DNA from: Amborella trichopoda
Lineage: Eukaryota; Streptophyta; Magnoliopsida; Amborellales; Amborellaceae
Assembly (NCBI RefSeq): GCF_000471905.2
Contig: NW_006499912.1
Coordinates: forward strand, 124,001 to 188,000
Direction: 5' to 3'
DNA length: 64,000 nucleotides
A program made the translations under genes and the position numbers. The notes beneath the pieces are model-generated. The model was given only the letters and a program-made list of their open reading frames with translations, searched no databases and was not told the origin of the DNA. Below, piece after piece: positions 10,420 to 20,844 of the stretch. Position 1 is the stretch's first letter. The number at the start of each line of letters is the position of its first letter.

Positions 10420-10845
10420 TGAGATGGACCCAATCACAATGTCATGCCTCTATACTATTTTATTTTGTTAATTTTTTTATAAATATTTTGATGCCAAATT
10501 TTGGGCATCCACTCCTCTCTTAAACTCACATCTACAAAAAAAAATTACAAAAAAAGTATTCCTGATAAAATAAAATGGCCAAAATACCCATGTTAGTTAT
10601 AAGAGCATCTGGTTCTTTTATTTTATCGAAATTATTTATTTAAGAATTTTTTTAGGTGTGTCCCATTAAGATGATGGCATGTACCAAATTTCATATTCAT
10701 ATAATATGTAAAAAATATTATAAGTAAAATACTCTAAGGCAACGGATCTAGATCAAACGGTCAGTAACTCACTTGATCTTGATTTAATTGGACGATTGGA
10801 TGTGGAGATTATACAACTTGTATACAGTAGAAGAAGTATAGGAAG
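10420..10845. mobile_element. Degenerate Mutator-like MITE (unit 1)
   Basis: The internal sequence follows the element at 5,429-5,939: CCCAATCACAATGT, CTATACTATTTTATTTT, a central GGCCAAAATACCCATG, and at the right GATCAAACGGTCAGT and AGAAGTATAGGAAGCTG. The terminal inverted repeats and target duplication are too decayed to fix borders. The unit 2 counterpart is 32,370-32,795. Confidence 0.5.
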
Positions 10846-11260
10846 CTGAAAATGTAAAGAGTCAAGGTCGTTTATTTTAGCAAGAACAATAAATGGCATT
10901 AGATTTTGGCCGAAGGCGAACTTGTTCAACCCAACTTTTTGTCTGAACCTTATCATCACTAAATGAAAAACTCAATAATCATCAAACTAAAAAATCTAAA
11001 AAGAACAGATTTTGAGTTCTTAAAAGGGTTTCAACTGGCCACCACATAATTGGATGATCAATACAAAATTTCCAAATTCCAATGTTATCCTGAAAAAAAA
11101 ATTTGTTGGCTACTTGTTCGTAGCTAAGATGATGTGTGCCAAGTTTCAGGCTATTTAATTGCCTCAAAACTCAAATAGGGCAGGGTGCAAACAAATTGTT
11201 TTTTGAAAAGTATAGAATAAGGCATTTTATTGTTATTTACCCAAAAAAAAAGAAATCAAT

Positions 11261-11460
11261 TTTTTGTATAAGGAGGTCACAATTACTAATGGACGCTATA
11301 TTTAAAATCGGACAATTGGAGATATGGGATTTACAACCTCAAAGTTCAAAGAAAAATTATTTTGATATTTATAATACATCCTAGTCTAAGGATTTGACAT
11401 TTGACCGTTTTCAGCGATCATGACGTCCTTGTGCCAAAAAAACAATGGTCGTATAATGTA
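11261..11460. mobile_element. Short-TIR MITE (GGTCACAAT family)
   Basis: The left end TTTTTGTATAAGGAGGTCAC is matched on the opposite strand by the right part (ATGACGTCCTTGTGCCAAAA). Length is about 200 bp with no coding capacity. Its neighbour at 11,618-11,840 is the same family, and both recur in unit 2 at about 33,210-33,412 and 33,585-33,808. The 400 bp to the left (10,846-11,260) shows no gene. Confidence 0.5.
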
Positions 11461-11617
11461 TAATACCTTCATTTATAAAACGTTCAAAAACATATTTAGT
11501 ATTTATAAAATGTGATTTTCCATTATTAACGAAAGCAAAGGATGGAAGAAATCATATAGGTCTGTTGTATTTGAATAGGTGTGCTCTTACAAAGCATAAA
11601 ACTACTCTAAAAAGGTG

Positions 11618-11840
11618 CTATGAAACTATTTATTTTTTGTATAAAGAGGTCACAATTGCTTCTAGCCATTCAATGAGAAATCTAATAGATGAAAGTATGT
11701 CACATCATTTACAAAAAATTTGTTTTGAACTTTGTGCGCAAATAATGATAAACTTTCAACCGCCCGATTTTAAATCTAATGGTCAATAATAATTGTAGCC
11801 TACTTGTATCAAAACAAATGGTCTCGTTATATACATTTCC
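11618..11840. mobile_element. Short-TIR MITE (GGTCACAAT family)
   Basis: The left end has TTTGTATAAAGAGGTCACAA and the right end ATTGTAGCCTACTTGTATCA, inverted copies of each other, extended outward by ACTATTTATT and its counterpart AACAAATGGTCTC. The element is about 220 bp and non-coding. Confidence 0.55.
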
Positions 11841-11959
11841 GATGGTTATTGATTATGGTTATTATTACTAGTTTTCATCACTTGTTAGATCTTTAATCCA
11901 ACGGTTGGGCATCTCCAATATAACCCATGTACACTCCGACTTGATAATTGCTCAAGGAA

Positions 11960-12106
11960 AATAATCCCATTTTATTATGCAGAATAATGCCCATTTACTA
12001 TACAAGATTATCATAGAAAAAACCTGTCTGCCTCTTTAGATGGATCAAATTTGAGAAACAAAACATGCCTGCCGCCGCCACCTCCGTTGACATCGGAGTC
12101 TCTGCA
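11960..12106 (-). pseudogene. LBD 3' remnant D1
   Basis: The stretch repeats the LBD 3' flank (TTATTATGCAGAATAATGCC and the following TAGATGGATCAAATTTGAGA block). It then jumps to a short piece of the LBD C-terminal coding sequence (12,067-12,106, GTTGACATCGGAGTCTCTGC). The segment between them, including the stop codon, is deleted. It is more decayed than the D2 copy at 33,930-34,197 in unit 2. Confidence 0.6.
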
Positions 12107-12384
12107 TTTTGTTGTACACTCATGGTTTCTGTTGAGGGAAACTATAGTCAATTGGAGGTCCTATTGCGATCTTGAGAGATTGTGGATATGAACCCATAGA
12201 TAGGACATACTTGTATATCGTTTTCTCATCTCAGTTAATGGAAAATGGTAAAAATTTATAATATCGCACCAATTTTTCAGTTATTAATCCGTTTAGGCTG
12301 CGTGGTGAAACTTCTCCAACAATCATGGTTTCTTGTGGCCATAAACGGAAATAAATAAAAAAGAAAACACCATCTTCTAGTGGT

Positions 12385-12760
12385 GTTTTGAGAGAGAGAG
12401 AGAGAGAGAGTAGAGAGAGAGATCTTGGAGAGAGGGGAACATTTTGTAACTGTTTGGGTATTTGAGAGAGAGAGAGACCGAGTTTTGAGATAGAGAGAGA
12501 TGGTATTTTGACTCGATTATAGTTATCTTTGTATTATCTCTTCTTATTAATAAAATATGTCACTCTTGTCAAAACAAAAAAAAGAGAGACGGTGTTTTGA
12601 GAGAGAGGGAGATGATGTAGAGATGGTACTTTATCCAATAGTTTGGGTATTTGAGGCAGAGAAATGAAATTTTGAGAGAGAGAGAGAAAGAGAGATAGTG
12701 TTTTGGGTGTTTGAGAGAGAGAAACGATGTTATGAGAGAGAAAGACGATGAAGTTAACAT
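12385..12760. repeat. GA-rich low-complexity tract
   Basis: Repeated GAGAGA runs with interspersed GGTGTTTTGAGAGA words occupy this stretch and its counterpart at about 34,484-34,820. Minus-strand open frames here are Ser/Leu/Phe-rich translations of the repeat and are not taken as genes. Surrounding DNA from 12,107 to 13,290 shows no gene. Confidence 0.75.
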
Positions 12761-13299
12761 AGAAAGAAAAAAGTAGTTGAGAGGGTGTCATTTTATTATT
12801 TTTTTGGATAAAAAATACATAGCCTAATGGTCCAGGGGGTTGGAGGATAGAAAATACAAAGACCCTATGATGCAAGTAATATTATGAATAATTGGATCTC
12901 ATGAGAAATAGATACCGAAAATAAGGGGTACAGAGGTATTTTCCTTTCTTTTTTTCATTTGAACCTTAACAAAAGTATCATCGAGTGAATGAAAGGAAGC
13001 AAAGTCTAAGAATCTCTCCCCTCGATTCTCTTACTCTCTCTCTCTCCAACCAGCTTATCCAAGATCGCTTCTCTCATTTTTAGCTATATCCTCATTATTA
13101 TTATTTTTCATTTCTTTAAGGTAGAAAACTTATCATGCTATGACCCTAGGAAACCAGGGGCTTTCCATAGTATAATACCATATAGAGGTTACAATTACTT
13201 TTTGGTTTTTTTTGGTACTTCTTTCTATTTACAAAGTTGTAAGCTTACAATACCATATTTTTTGGTCTTTCTTTCTATTTTTTGGTCTTTTTTGGTACT

Positions 13300-13385
13300 T
13301 CACTGGTAGAAATCGAACTTAAGATGTAGCGTTGCTATTGTAGGACGACTAATCACTTAAGCCCAAGGCCGATTCCTAATAAATT
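13300..13385 (-). mobile_element. SINE-like (tRNA-derived) relic, unit 1
   Basis: Read on the minus strand there is an A-box-like GGGCTTAAGTGATTAGTCG. About 35 bp later comes a B-box-like AAGTTCGATTTC, the internal RNA polymerase III promoter layout of tRNA-derived SINEs. An A-rich tail follows on that strand (T-rich on plus, 13,200-13,295). The same structure is at 45,122-45,207. It is short and diverged, and no target duplication was identified. Confidence 0.4.
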
Positions 13386-13489
13386 GTACTTAGATGCTTG
13401 CAACTCTTGATTTTAAAATTGGGGTTAAAACAACATCCCTAGCATCATGTGAACAGTGGTCCATTGTGTTAAAATATTTCCCACTATCC

Positions 13490-14090
13490 AGTTTTCTGTC
13501 ATTTTATTTTAATAAAATTATCAAAAATACCCTTTTTTTAGGTTAATATAAATAAACCTCAAATTTTCTAAAACCTCATCCATAACCCTTTTCTCAACTT
13601 TGTACATTTTTTGACTAAAATACCTTAAGAAAATTGTTATGTCCCTAAAGGCATCACGGTTAACCAAGATTCGTGATGGTCGTGAAGCGTGCAAACACTG
13701 TTGGTATGGAGCTTAAGTCAATATGGTTCTATTAGAACCGTGACGATGGGGTAGCATTAGAACCTTCACGGCATGATCACCTTGACTAACATAGATCTCA
13801 CACCAATGTGATATTATCAAGGTTTAATTAAAACTATGATAGTTAAACAAACCATCACAGCGCTTCAAGTGTCGTGATGCTTCAAACATGGTACTAGCTG
13901 CAAAGTTACTCAGAACCGCAATGACCATCACGGTTCTAGGCTAATCATGATGCCTTTATAGGCCAAAGATTATCGTGAAGGGTATTTTTGTCAGAAAACA
14001 CATACAATGGTGAAAAGGGGTATGAATAAAGTTTTTAAAAATTTGGACATTTATTTTTAATAAAAAAAGGGATATTTGTGTTAATTCCCA
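13490..14090. mobile_element. Foldback MITE, unit 1
   Basis: The inner inverted repeats CTAAAGGCATCACGGTTAAC (about 13,646) and, on the other strand, TAAAGGCATCATGATTAGCC (about 13,955) are part of longer inverted arms. These run outward through AAAATACC and CCCTTTTTTTA blocks to about 13,500 and 14,090. The middle repeats ACCGTGATGG-like words in both orientations. It is non-coding. The copy at about 45,330-45,830 has lost the outer left arm. Confidence 0.6.
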
Positions 14091-14562
14091 TTTATAAACT
14101 TTTATAAAGCTCATATTCATAAGGCCCACATTAGAGGTTGTTATTCGCAAGGAAATGTTATAGGGCTTTCTAAAACAGTCACCTGTTATTCAACCTTCAG
14201 AAAAAACGTTATATCACAGATATTTTGGAGTACATCAAGGAATTGGACAATATCTGAACCAATATATATATATGCAGTTACCAATATTAATTGATAGATC
14301 TTATATATTGTGTTTTATATTAGTATAGGGACTCATCCCATATGAACCTTTCAAAACTTTCTCGAATATAAAAATGTATTTGGTAAAGTCATTGCTCTAT
14401 AAAGGTGCACCTCATTTCTTGCTTGAAATGTAGTCTTAGCACCAAAAATCTTACAAATTGATCATCTTGACCTCGACAATTGTGGCTATGAAATGAAGGG
14501 GTCTCAACTTTTGAAAATATATATCTTATAGCATGTTCTTTGGACGGTCTGCTTTAGGTGTT
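14091..14562. other. Non-coding stretch leading into the LBD palindrome
   Basis: No gene seen. The last 160 bp contain dispersed long-TIR family words (AAGGTGCACCTCATTTC, then TTGATCATCTTGACCTCGAC) that also precede the palindrome in unit 2 (46,140-46,305). Confidence 0.5.
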
Positions 14563-15638
14563 CACATATCCACCTAATCTAAAAAAAATTTTATGTTTTG
14601 GGTTTCATGGTTAGGAAGCAAGAATAGATTTGATAAACCAACTCACTAGCACCAAAATTATAATTATTGGTGGGGAAGATATATCCTTGTCAAATACAGT
14701 ATATCCTTTCAAAAAGTGGGACTTGAGTGAAAAATATGAAATATAAGAAATTATTTTTAAATTTTAAAAATAAGACATGATTTTATGTAACTTTCTCCAA
14801 TATTAAATAATAACTCAGGGTATTCTATCTTGAGTGATAAGATGTGAACGGCATTTTAATGGACCCTAGATCCACCCATTTGCACCATTTTGGGAGCTTC
14901 GATTCCATATTTGGTTGTGAAAATGGTCCTTCCAATTTTTAAGAGGGGTTTGGGTACTCAATCTGACAAGGACCAAGGATTTTAGTGAAGCTCAGGTTGT
15001 ACCATTTAATTTTCCATTTTTAATTCGAGATTTCATACTGGGAGATTATTTACCATTAGTATAAGGAGGTCACAATCAATCGTAGGCTCTCGATGTCAAA
15101 TTTGATGGCTTCGTGTCTCAGTAAGTTCGAAAATTTTATTTTTGAACTTTGAGTCAAGTCATCGATATACTTACAACCATCTGATTTAAAATAATCTTAA
15201 TTTATTATACAGAGTAATGCCTTTTTACGATACAAGATTATCATAGAAAAAACCTGCCTGCCTCTTTAGATGGATCAAATTTGAGAAACAGACCTTCCGG
15301 ATTCTATCGGATGCTTGTGCCTATCCTCCATGGCATGAAAATTTATGGCAAGCTTCATTTCTTGTATACCACGGCCGCCGCTGCCGCTTCCGCCTGAGTT
15401 TACACCGGAGTCTTTGCAACCATCATTGTTAGCCATGCATTAGGAATATCCTTTTTCTATTGTTGCTCCATCGGACCCTCCACTAACCATGGCAAAGAGT
15501 AAGAAGTAGCAGGAGGAGGCAGCGAAAACTGAGGAGGAGGAGGTGGTGCATGCATCGAGTTTGTCCCAAAGTTGGAGCCACCATGGAGGTGGCAATGATG
15601 TTGGGCTCTACAAAAAGTGAGTTGCGGGTGGAGATGAT
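14563..15638. repeat. LBD palindrome of unit 1, left arm
   Basis: This arm is the inverted counterpart of 16,854-17,950. Shared landmarks include the outer ATATCCACCTAATCT, GGTGGGGAAGATATATCC, the TAGATGGATCAAATTTGAGA flank block, and the LBD C-terminal coding sequence at the inner end. The arm stops inside the LBD sequence at GAGATGATT. It could pair with the right arm over about 1.08 kb. Confidence 0.85.
15355..15638 (-). pseudogene. LBD gene copy B, C-terminal fragment
   Basis: Only the region after the LOB domain remains: the His/Pro-rich linker and Ala-rich tail ending in YKK and a stop at 15,355-15,357. The LOB domain is cut off abruptly at 15,638, where unrelated AT-rich sequence begins (the same sequence appears at about 44,690). 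Small indels disturb the frame. It is oriented away from copy B' at 16,544-17,155, so their truncated or 5' ends face each other across a 1.2 kb spacer. Confidence 0.75.
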
Positions 15639-16543
15639 TAAACTACCAATTAATTTTATGGATTTTCAATATCCAAAAAATAGCCATGTTCAATATGTAG
15701 TTGTGTTGACTTTTTTTTTTATTTTTGGAATCTGAAAATAAAATTAAAGGTTTTGTGGCTAATTTTTGGAATCGAGATGTATGAATATGAAAAAAAAAAA
15801 AAAGATTTTGAGTCTTACAAATAGTATATCTTGCAATAGCATTGTCTAGTGTGTGCATTTTCAAGATTTTCATATGGTTATAGATTTACTTGATTTTAAC
15901 TATTTTTGGTGTTTAAAATTTCATAATGAGATTTAAAAATAGATTTTGAGATAATCCTAAGAATGTTTTACACCAAAATTACATGTTATGATAAAATTTG
16001 GAGGTGTGCCTTATTGTTTAAGATTGCAACCTTATAGAAACCGCACCCTTATTTAAATATTATGATTAAAATATATAATTATATTTATTTAAATATTAAT
16101 TAAATATTATTAATATATTACATATTAAATGCTATTTATATAATAACACTGTACGGATTTGATCCACATAAACCCAGACCCAAATTTGAATAGTGTTGGT
16201 GTCCAAATATTGGACCCGAACCTGACACGCCAAGTGTAATTCTTGGAGCCCTACCTGGACAAGTGTCAGGTCTGGATGTTGGGTCCGGGTCCATTGCCAC
16301 CCCTACTAAAACATATGTTTTTATATCTAATGGTCAATAATGATTGCGATCTCCTTATACCAAAAGTAAATAATCGTGTTGTGTGTGTCTACATGATGTT
16401 TGCGAGACAACCTAAGTCATGCTAAACCCTCCCCCTCTCTTTCATGATCCATCTTTGCAGAAGTAGGCATTTATCGCATGGATCATAATCTGTGTCTATG
16501 ATGACCAATATTAACTTAGTGATTAATCCACAAGGACCGCAGG
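15639..16543. other. Spacer of the unit 1 LBD palindrome
   Basis: From 15,639 to 15,770 the spacer holds an AT-rich repeat also seen at 44,690-44,825. From about 15,770 to 16,310 it holds, inverted, the hAT-like element found at 1,666-2,439, with its terminus TTGCCACCCCTA at about 16,300. Then comes a short-TIR MITE half. The segment before 16,544 equals the upstream side of LBD copy A. No gene is present. Most of this spacer is missing in unit 2. Confidence 0.65.
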
Positions 16544-17155
16544 ATTACGTCATTCTGGAACCAGAACCAGGCATGTGCATCGTGCCCCTACCAGCAGCTC
16601 AAGTGCACACCAGATTGCCCCATGGCCCCCTTCATCCCACCGGACAGCATGAGCAACTTCCTAAATATCCAACGCTTGTAAGGTGTCAGCAACGTCATAA
16701 AGCTCATCTTCTAGTTCAAAAAGCCTGAGGAAAGGGCTGCCGTCATGAGATCCATCAAACAAGAAGCAAGTATGAGCAAGAGACCCCATCCTCGGAAGAT
16801 ATGGCATCGTCGTCGACCTCAACAAGCATATTCTACATGCTTGCACACTGCTCAATAATCTCCGCCAGCAACTCACCTTTTGCATGCCCAACATCATCAC
16901 CACCTCGATGGTGGTTCCAGCTTTGGGACAAACTCGATGCATGCACCACCTCCTTCTCCACTGTTGCCGCTGCATCCTCCTGCTCCTGCTCTTGCTGGTT
17001 CTTACGCTTTTCCATGGTTGGTGGAGGATCCAATGGAGCAACAACAGCAAAAGGATTTTCCTAATACATGGCTAACAACGATGGTTGCAAAGACTTCAGT
17101 GTCAACTCAGGTGGCAACGGCAGTGGCAGCGGCCGCCGTGGTATACAAGAAATGA
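16544..17155 (+). pseudogene. LBD gene copy B', full-length pseudogene
   Basis: This copy covers the same extent as copy A. The zinc-finger-like block is present (CASC then KCTPDC), but RYQRR has become PYQQL. In-frame stops follow at 16,679-16,681 (TAA, where A reads on) and 16,712-16,714 (TAG in the place of a Ser/Lys stretch), and the frame slips before the linker. The C-terminal half, with a Pro-rich linker and a V-A-A-A-A-V-V-Y-K-K tail, is still readable near 16,880-17,155. The expected start position (16,544-16,546) holds ATT, against ATC in copy A. A functional LOB protein is ruled out. Its 3' flank forms the right palindrome arm. Confidence 0.85.
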
Positions 17156-17950
17156 AGCTTGCCACAAATTTTCATGCCATGGAGGATAGGCACAAGCATC
17201 CGATAGAATCCAGAAGGTCTATTTCTCCGATTTGATCCATCTAAAGAGGCAGGGAGGTTTTTCCTATGATAATCTTGTATGGTAAAAGTGCATTATTCTG
17301 CATAATAAACTGAGATAATTTTAAATGGGATGGTTGTAAGTATATCATTGACTAGATTCAAAATTCCAAAATAAAATTTTCAAACTTAGTGACACACTGA
17401 GCCATCAAATTTGATATATGGAGGCTATGATTGATTGTAACCTACTTATACTAATGGTAAGTAGTCTCATAGTATGCAATTCCTAATTAAAAATGGAAAA
17501 TTAAATGGTACAACCCAAGCTTCACTAATATGCTTGGCCCATGGCAGATTGAGTACTCAAACCCCTCATGAACACTGGAATGACCATTTCCACCACCAAA
17601 TAGGGAATCGAAGCTCCTAAAATGGTGCAAATGGGTGGATCTAGTGTACATTAAAATGCCGGTTCACATCTTATCACTCAAGATGGAATACCTTGAGTTA
17701 TTGATTAATATTAGAGAAAGTTATATAAAATCATGTCTTATTTTTAAAATTTAAAAATAATTTTTTATATTTCATATTTTTCACTCAAGTCCCACTTTTT
17801 GAAAGGATATAATCTATTTAGTAGAGATATATCTTCCCCACCAATAATTTTATTTTTGGTGCTTGTGTGTTGATTTATCAAATCTATACTTGCTTCCTGA
17901 CCATGAAACCCAAAACATAAACAATGGTGTATAGATTAGATGGATATGAC
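16854..17950. repeat. LBD palindrome of unit 1, right arm
   Basis: Inverted counterpart of 14,563-15,638. It starts inside LBD copy B' (AATAATCTCCGCCAGCAACT) and ends with GATTAGATGGATATGAC. Together with the left arm it makes an inverted repeat of about 3.4 kb overall, with a 1,215-bp spacer. Confidence 0.85.
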
Positions 17951-18159
17951 CTTCACACCCCTTGAAAGATAATAGGTGATGTTTAGAAAGGAGTGTGAAT
18001 GTAAAATTGACTAAAAATTCTCTTTCCAAGATGGTTATAACACAATTTTAGATTGCATTTCAATAATTATGAAATATATATTTTAATAGAGTAAAACTTT
18101 TTACATCCAACGAGAGGTTGCCACTGGTCTTCTTAAGGCCAAGAATCCCCAAAAATCCT

Positions 18160-18595
18160 GTTTTTCTTTCTACTAGGCGTTGAGAATTAATCCGATCCGG
18201 ATCCATAATGTGGATTTCGAACTCTATTCGAATCTGGATATGGACCCAAAATTTGGATATGAAATTTGGTTCAGGACCCAAAAGTCAGGTCCAAATTGAA
18301 ATTCAGATCGAATTCGAATGCAAGTTGATCTGAACAGGATCCAAATCCAAGTCTAACCCGATTCTTTTATTTGTAAATTTTTATTTAATATATATATATA
18401 TAATCCGGATCCAGATCCAGATCCAAATTTGATGTATATTATTCAATTCTAGATTCGGATATGATGTATATTATTCGGATCTAGATTCAGATTCGAAGAT
18501 CTAGGATCCGGTTTGAACCCGAATCCGATGTATACTATTTGGATCCGAATTAGGATCTGGCGGATCCGGCCCAAACCTGACCCGTTCTCACCCCA
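18160..18595. mobile_element. GGATCC-rich hAT-like MITE, unit 1
   Basis: The stretch is packed with GGATCCGAATC/CAGATCC permutations. The right terminus is GACCCGTTCTCACCCCAAC. In the unit 2 copy (48,469-48,897) the termini are clearer: TAGGGGTCGAGAATTGATC at the left, and TAGGGGTTAGAATGGGTC at the right when reverse complemented. These resemble plant hAT ends. A matching 8-bp target duplication could not be confirmed. A short TA run sits inside. It has no coding capacity. Confidence 0.45.
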
Positions 18596-19437
18596 ACTAT
18601 TTACCTAGCTTCGTCTTTCTACAACCTCCATCTCTTTTCCCTCTCTCCCTCCCCTTACTCACCGTCCCTTATCTCTCTTACCAACTTTCTCTCTCTCCCA
18701 CTTTTTGCAAGAGCTCCAAGAGAGAGAGCTGCTACCATCAGGGTGAAGCTTTGTGGAACATTGGGCATTTGCAGGAGAGAGACCCAATTGGGATATCAGA
18801 AAGTAATTATTGACTAGTAGGAGAAAAGACCAATCTTGCCACTCGATCCAAAGAAATTGAATTACCTAATTCTTAGTGATTCTAGCTGCGAGTGGGTGTG
18901 TGAATTTGCTAGCAGTTGGGGCCAGAGAATTAACCCTAAAACCAGAGCCCCATCAACGTGGCCACAAATTGGATCATTGCTAAGTGCTAACTAGAGTGAG
19001 AATGTCCACAAGCTCTAATGGTGGATGAAGAATATCGATCAAATACTGAGCAGATAACACAAGTTTCTGGTTTTCTTTTAGAAGTTCAACATGGTACCAA
19101 CAAAACTCTCCTCCACTCCCTTCTCTTTAATATCATTCTATTGTGAAATAGTTATCCATCATTAGAGCCTTTTTCCAACTATTTGGGGCCGATTACATTA
19201 TGAATAGTTACTCAATCCATCAAATTTATAAGCTTTTTACTTTACTGCTCCAGGGAAGTGGGTCTTGTATATTCAATCTTCTAGAGAGAGACCCTCTCCA
19301 AAACTTCAGCATCTACATTGGCTTCTTCTTGAACGAGCTCCATTACATTAACAAAGAAAACAATTTTTCTCTCTTAACAGTTTAAAGCCTTCCTATCGCC
19401 CTTTGAACGAGATCTTTACGCTACAAGAACATACAGA
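18596..19437. other. Non-coding stretch with TC-rich start and a LINE-end tag
   Basis: A pyrimidine-rich block (18,600-18,715) is followed by sequence with no convincing reading frame. Near 19,173 the words CCAACTATTTGGGGCCGATT match, inverted, the end region of the LINE tail at 44,145-44,515, suggesting a short LINE remnant. The unit 2 copy (48,901-49,664) lacks about 80 bp here (after GATCCAAAGA). I recognise no gene. Confidence 0.5.
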
Positions 19438-19442
19438 ATTGA

Positions 19443-20801
19443 TGTTAAATTGTTCAATATTTTCTTGCTACAATTGTATTACTTTCAACTTATATGGCAT
19501 GCCACCTTTGATATACAACCGTCGACTAAATAGCATGTAAAGGTATATATCATTCTTTAACCCTATAAAATAAGGCTCTTTTACATATACTTTATGGGTT
19601 TTAGGGTTCTGTAATACAGTTATCGTGGGTTCTATAATGTGTATTTTGTGATACATCTTCTGTGGGGTTTAAGGCACAGATATACAGAAAAAGCATAAAT
19701 TTTTCATATGGTATCAAAGTCAGTCTGATCTGTGAGCCTGATGCCCCTCTATTATTCTGCCATGTTGTTCTGATCTACAAGTATGCCCCTCAGCTACTCG
19801 CCCAGCTACACAAATCTCCTCAGCCACTCACCCAAGTCATCAGCAGCTTGGATCCTATTCTAACCCTATTGAATTTGCTCCTTCGAAACCACCCAGATCT
19901 ATGCCCTCTTGCTCCTTTGACATTCAACAAACCACCCAGTGAACTCAGCTATGCCGCCTCTGAAATCGACCCTCTCTGAAACCCACTCTGAATCTTTAAT
20001 CTTCTTCATCCTTGTCCGGATATGAAACTCTCTCAGTAGCTGCATCTTCTTCCTCAAGTCCCTCTCTCCCCTCAGATTTGAGTGATCTCAATCGCCTGGA
20101 TCTCCTCTCTGAGTCATTTTTTCTCTTATATTTGTTTCTCTGCATCTTTTAAGTCGACGGGCTCTCTCTCCTCAATTTCTTTTGACCAGAATCAATTACA
20201 CCTCTGTTGGTCTTCCTCTATTGTTGGATTTTTCGAAAAAAAAAATTCTTTAGTCTCATGTGAAACCTTCCAAAAATTCGTGATAGGACCTACCTCTAGG
20301 GCTCTTGCAAGAGGAAAGAGTGAGGGGTGGCGTACAAAAGGGAAGAAGTCTGGAGTGATTGAGAGAAAGAATAGTGACCGTAGGTCGTCATTAAAAGGAA
20401 GAGAGGTTTCCTTGTTCTCCATTTCATGATTTTAAAAAAATTAAAAAAAAAGAGGGAGAGAGATTGTTACCTTTTGGAGAGAGAAGGAGCGAGCATCCAC
20501 TGTTTATAATAGTGATGGACCCATGGTGTGGTGATGGATCATCAAGAAATGAGTTTATAATAGTGATGGACCCATCGGTAAGATCAAGAAATGTCCTTGT
20601 TAACTAAATAGTTCTAAATAGTCTATATAGGTTGTATACCATTCTTGTAGCCTACAAAAATAGTTATTTTATACCCATATTTTGTGGGTTTTAGGGTTCT
20701 ATAATACGTGGGTTCTGTAATACAATTATCGTGGGTACTGTAACATATCTTATATGGGGGCTTAAGGCCTAGAAAAACAGAAAACATTAAAAAAAATCAC
20801 A
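19443..20801 (+). mobile_element. Short LTR element without pol, unit 1 copy (internally deleted)
   Basis: The 5' LTR is 19,443-19,708. A tRNA-Met-like primer site TGGTATCAAAGT follows at 19,709-19,720, so the element lies on the plus strand. A partial 3' LTR runs from about 20,600 to 20,801. Target duplications ATTGA sit at 19,438-19,442 and 20,802-20,806. The interior is Ser/Pro/Leu-rich in frame (ending in a SLSSISFD-type stretch) but has no gag zinc knuckle, integrase or reverse transcriptase, and no ATG-initiated frame is shared by the three copies. Compared with 49,670-52,849 it lacks about 1.7 kb, including the hAT insertion and the start of the 3' LTR. Confidence 0.75.
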
Positions 20802-20844
20802 ATTGAGAACTACATAAACAAACAATGCGAAGGGATAGGTGAAG

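Noticed and set aside
12534-12875. Ser/Leu-rich minus-strand frames over the GA tract (also 34,370-34,978)
   Set aside because: They translate a GA simple repeat. The unit 2 equivalent differs in frame, so no protein is conserved.
16661-17075. Several frames overlapping LBD copy B' on both strands
   Set aside because: They are fragments and antisense readings of the broken LBD pseudogene, extended by chance where stops are rare in GC-rich sequence.
18160-18595. GGATCC-rich stretch as a regulatory site cluster
   Set aside because: The same composition recurs in the unit 2 copy with hAT-like inverted ends, so a transposable element explains it better.
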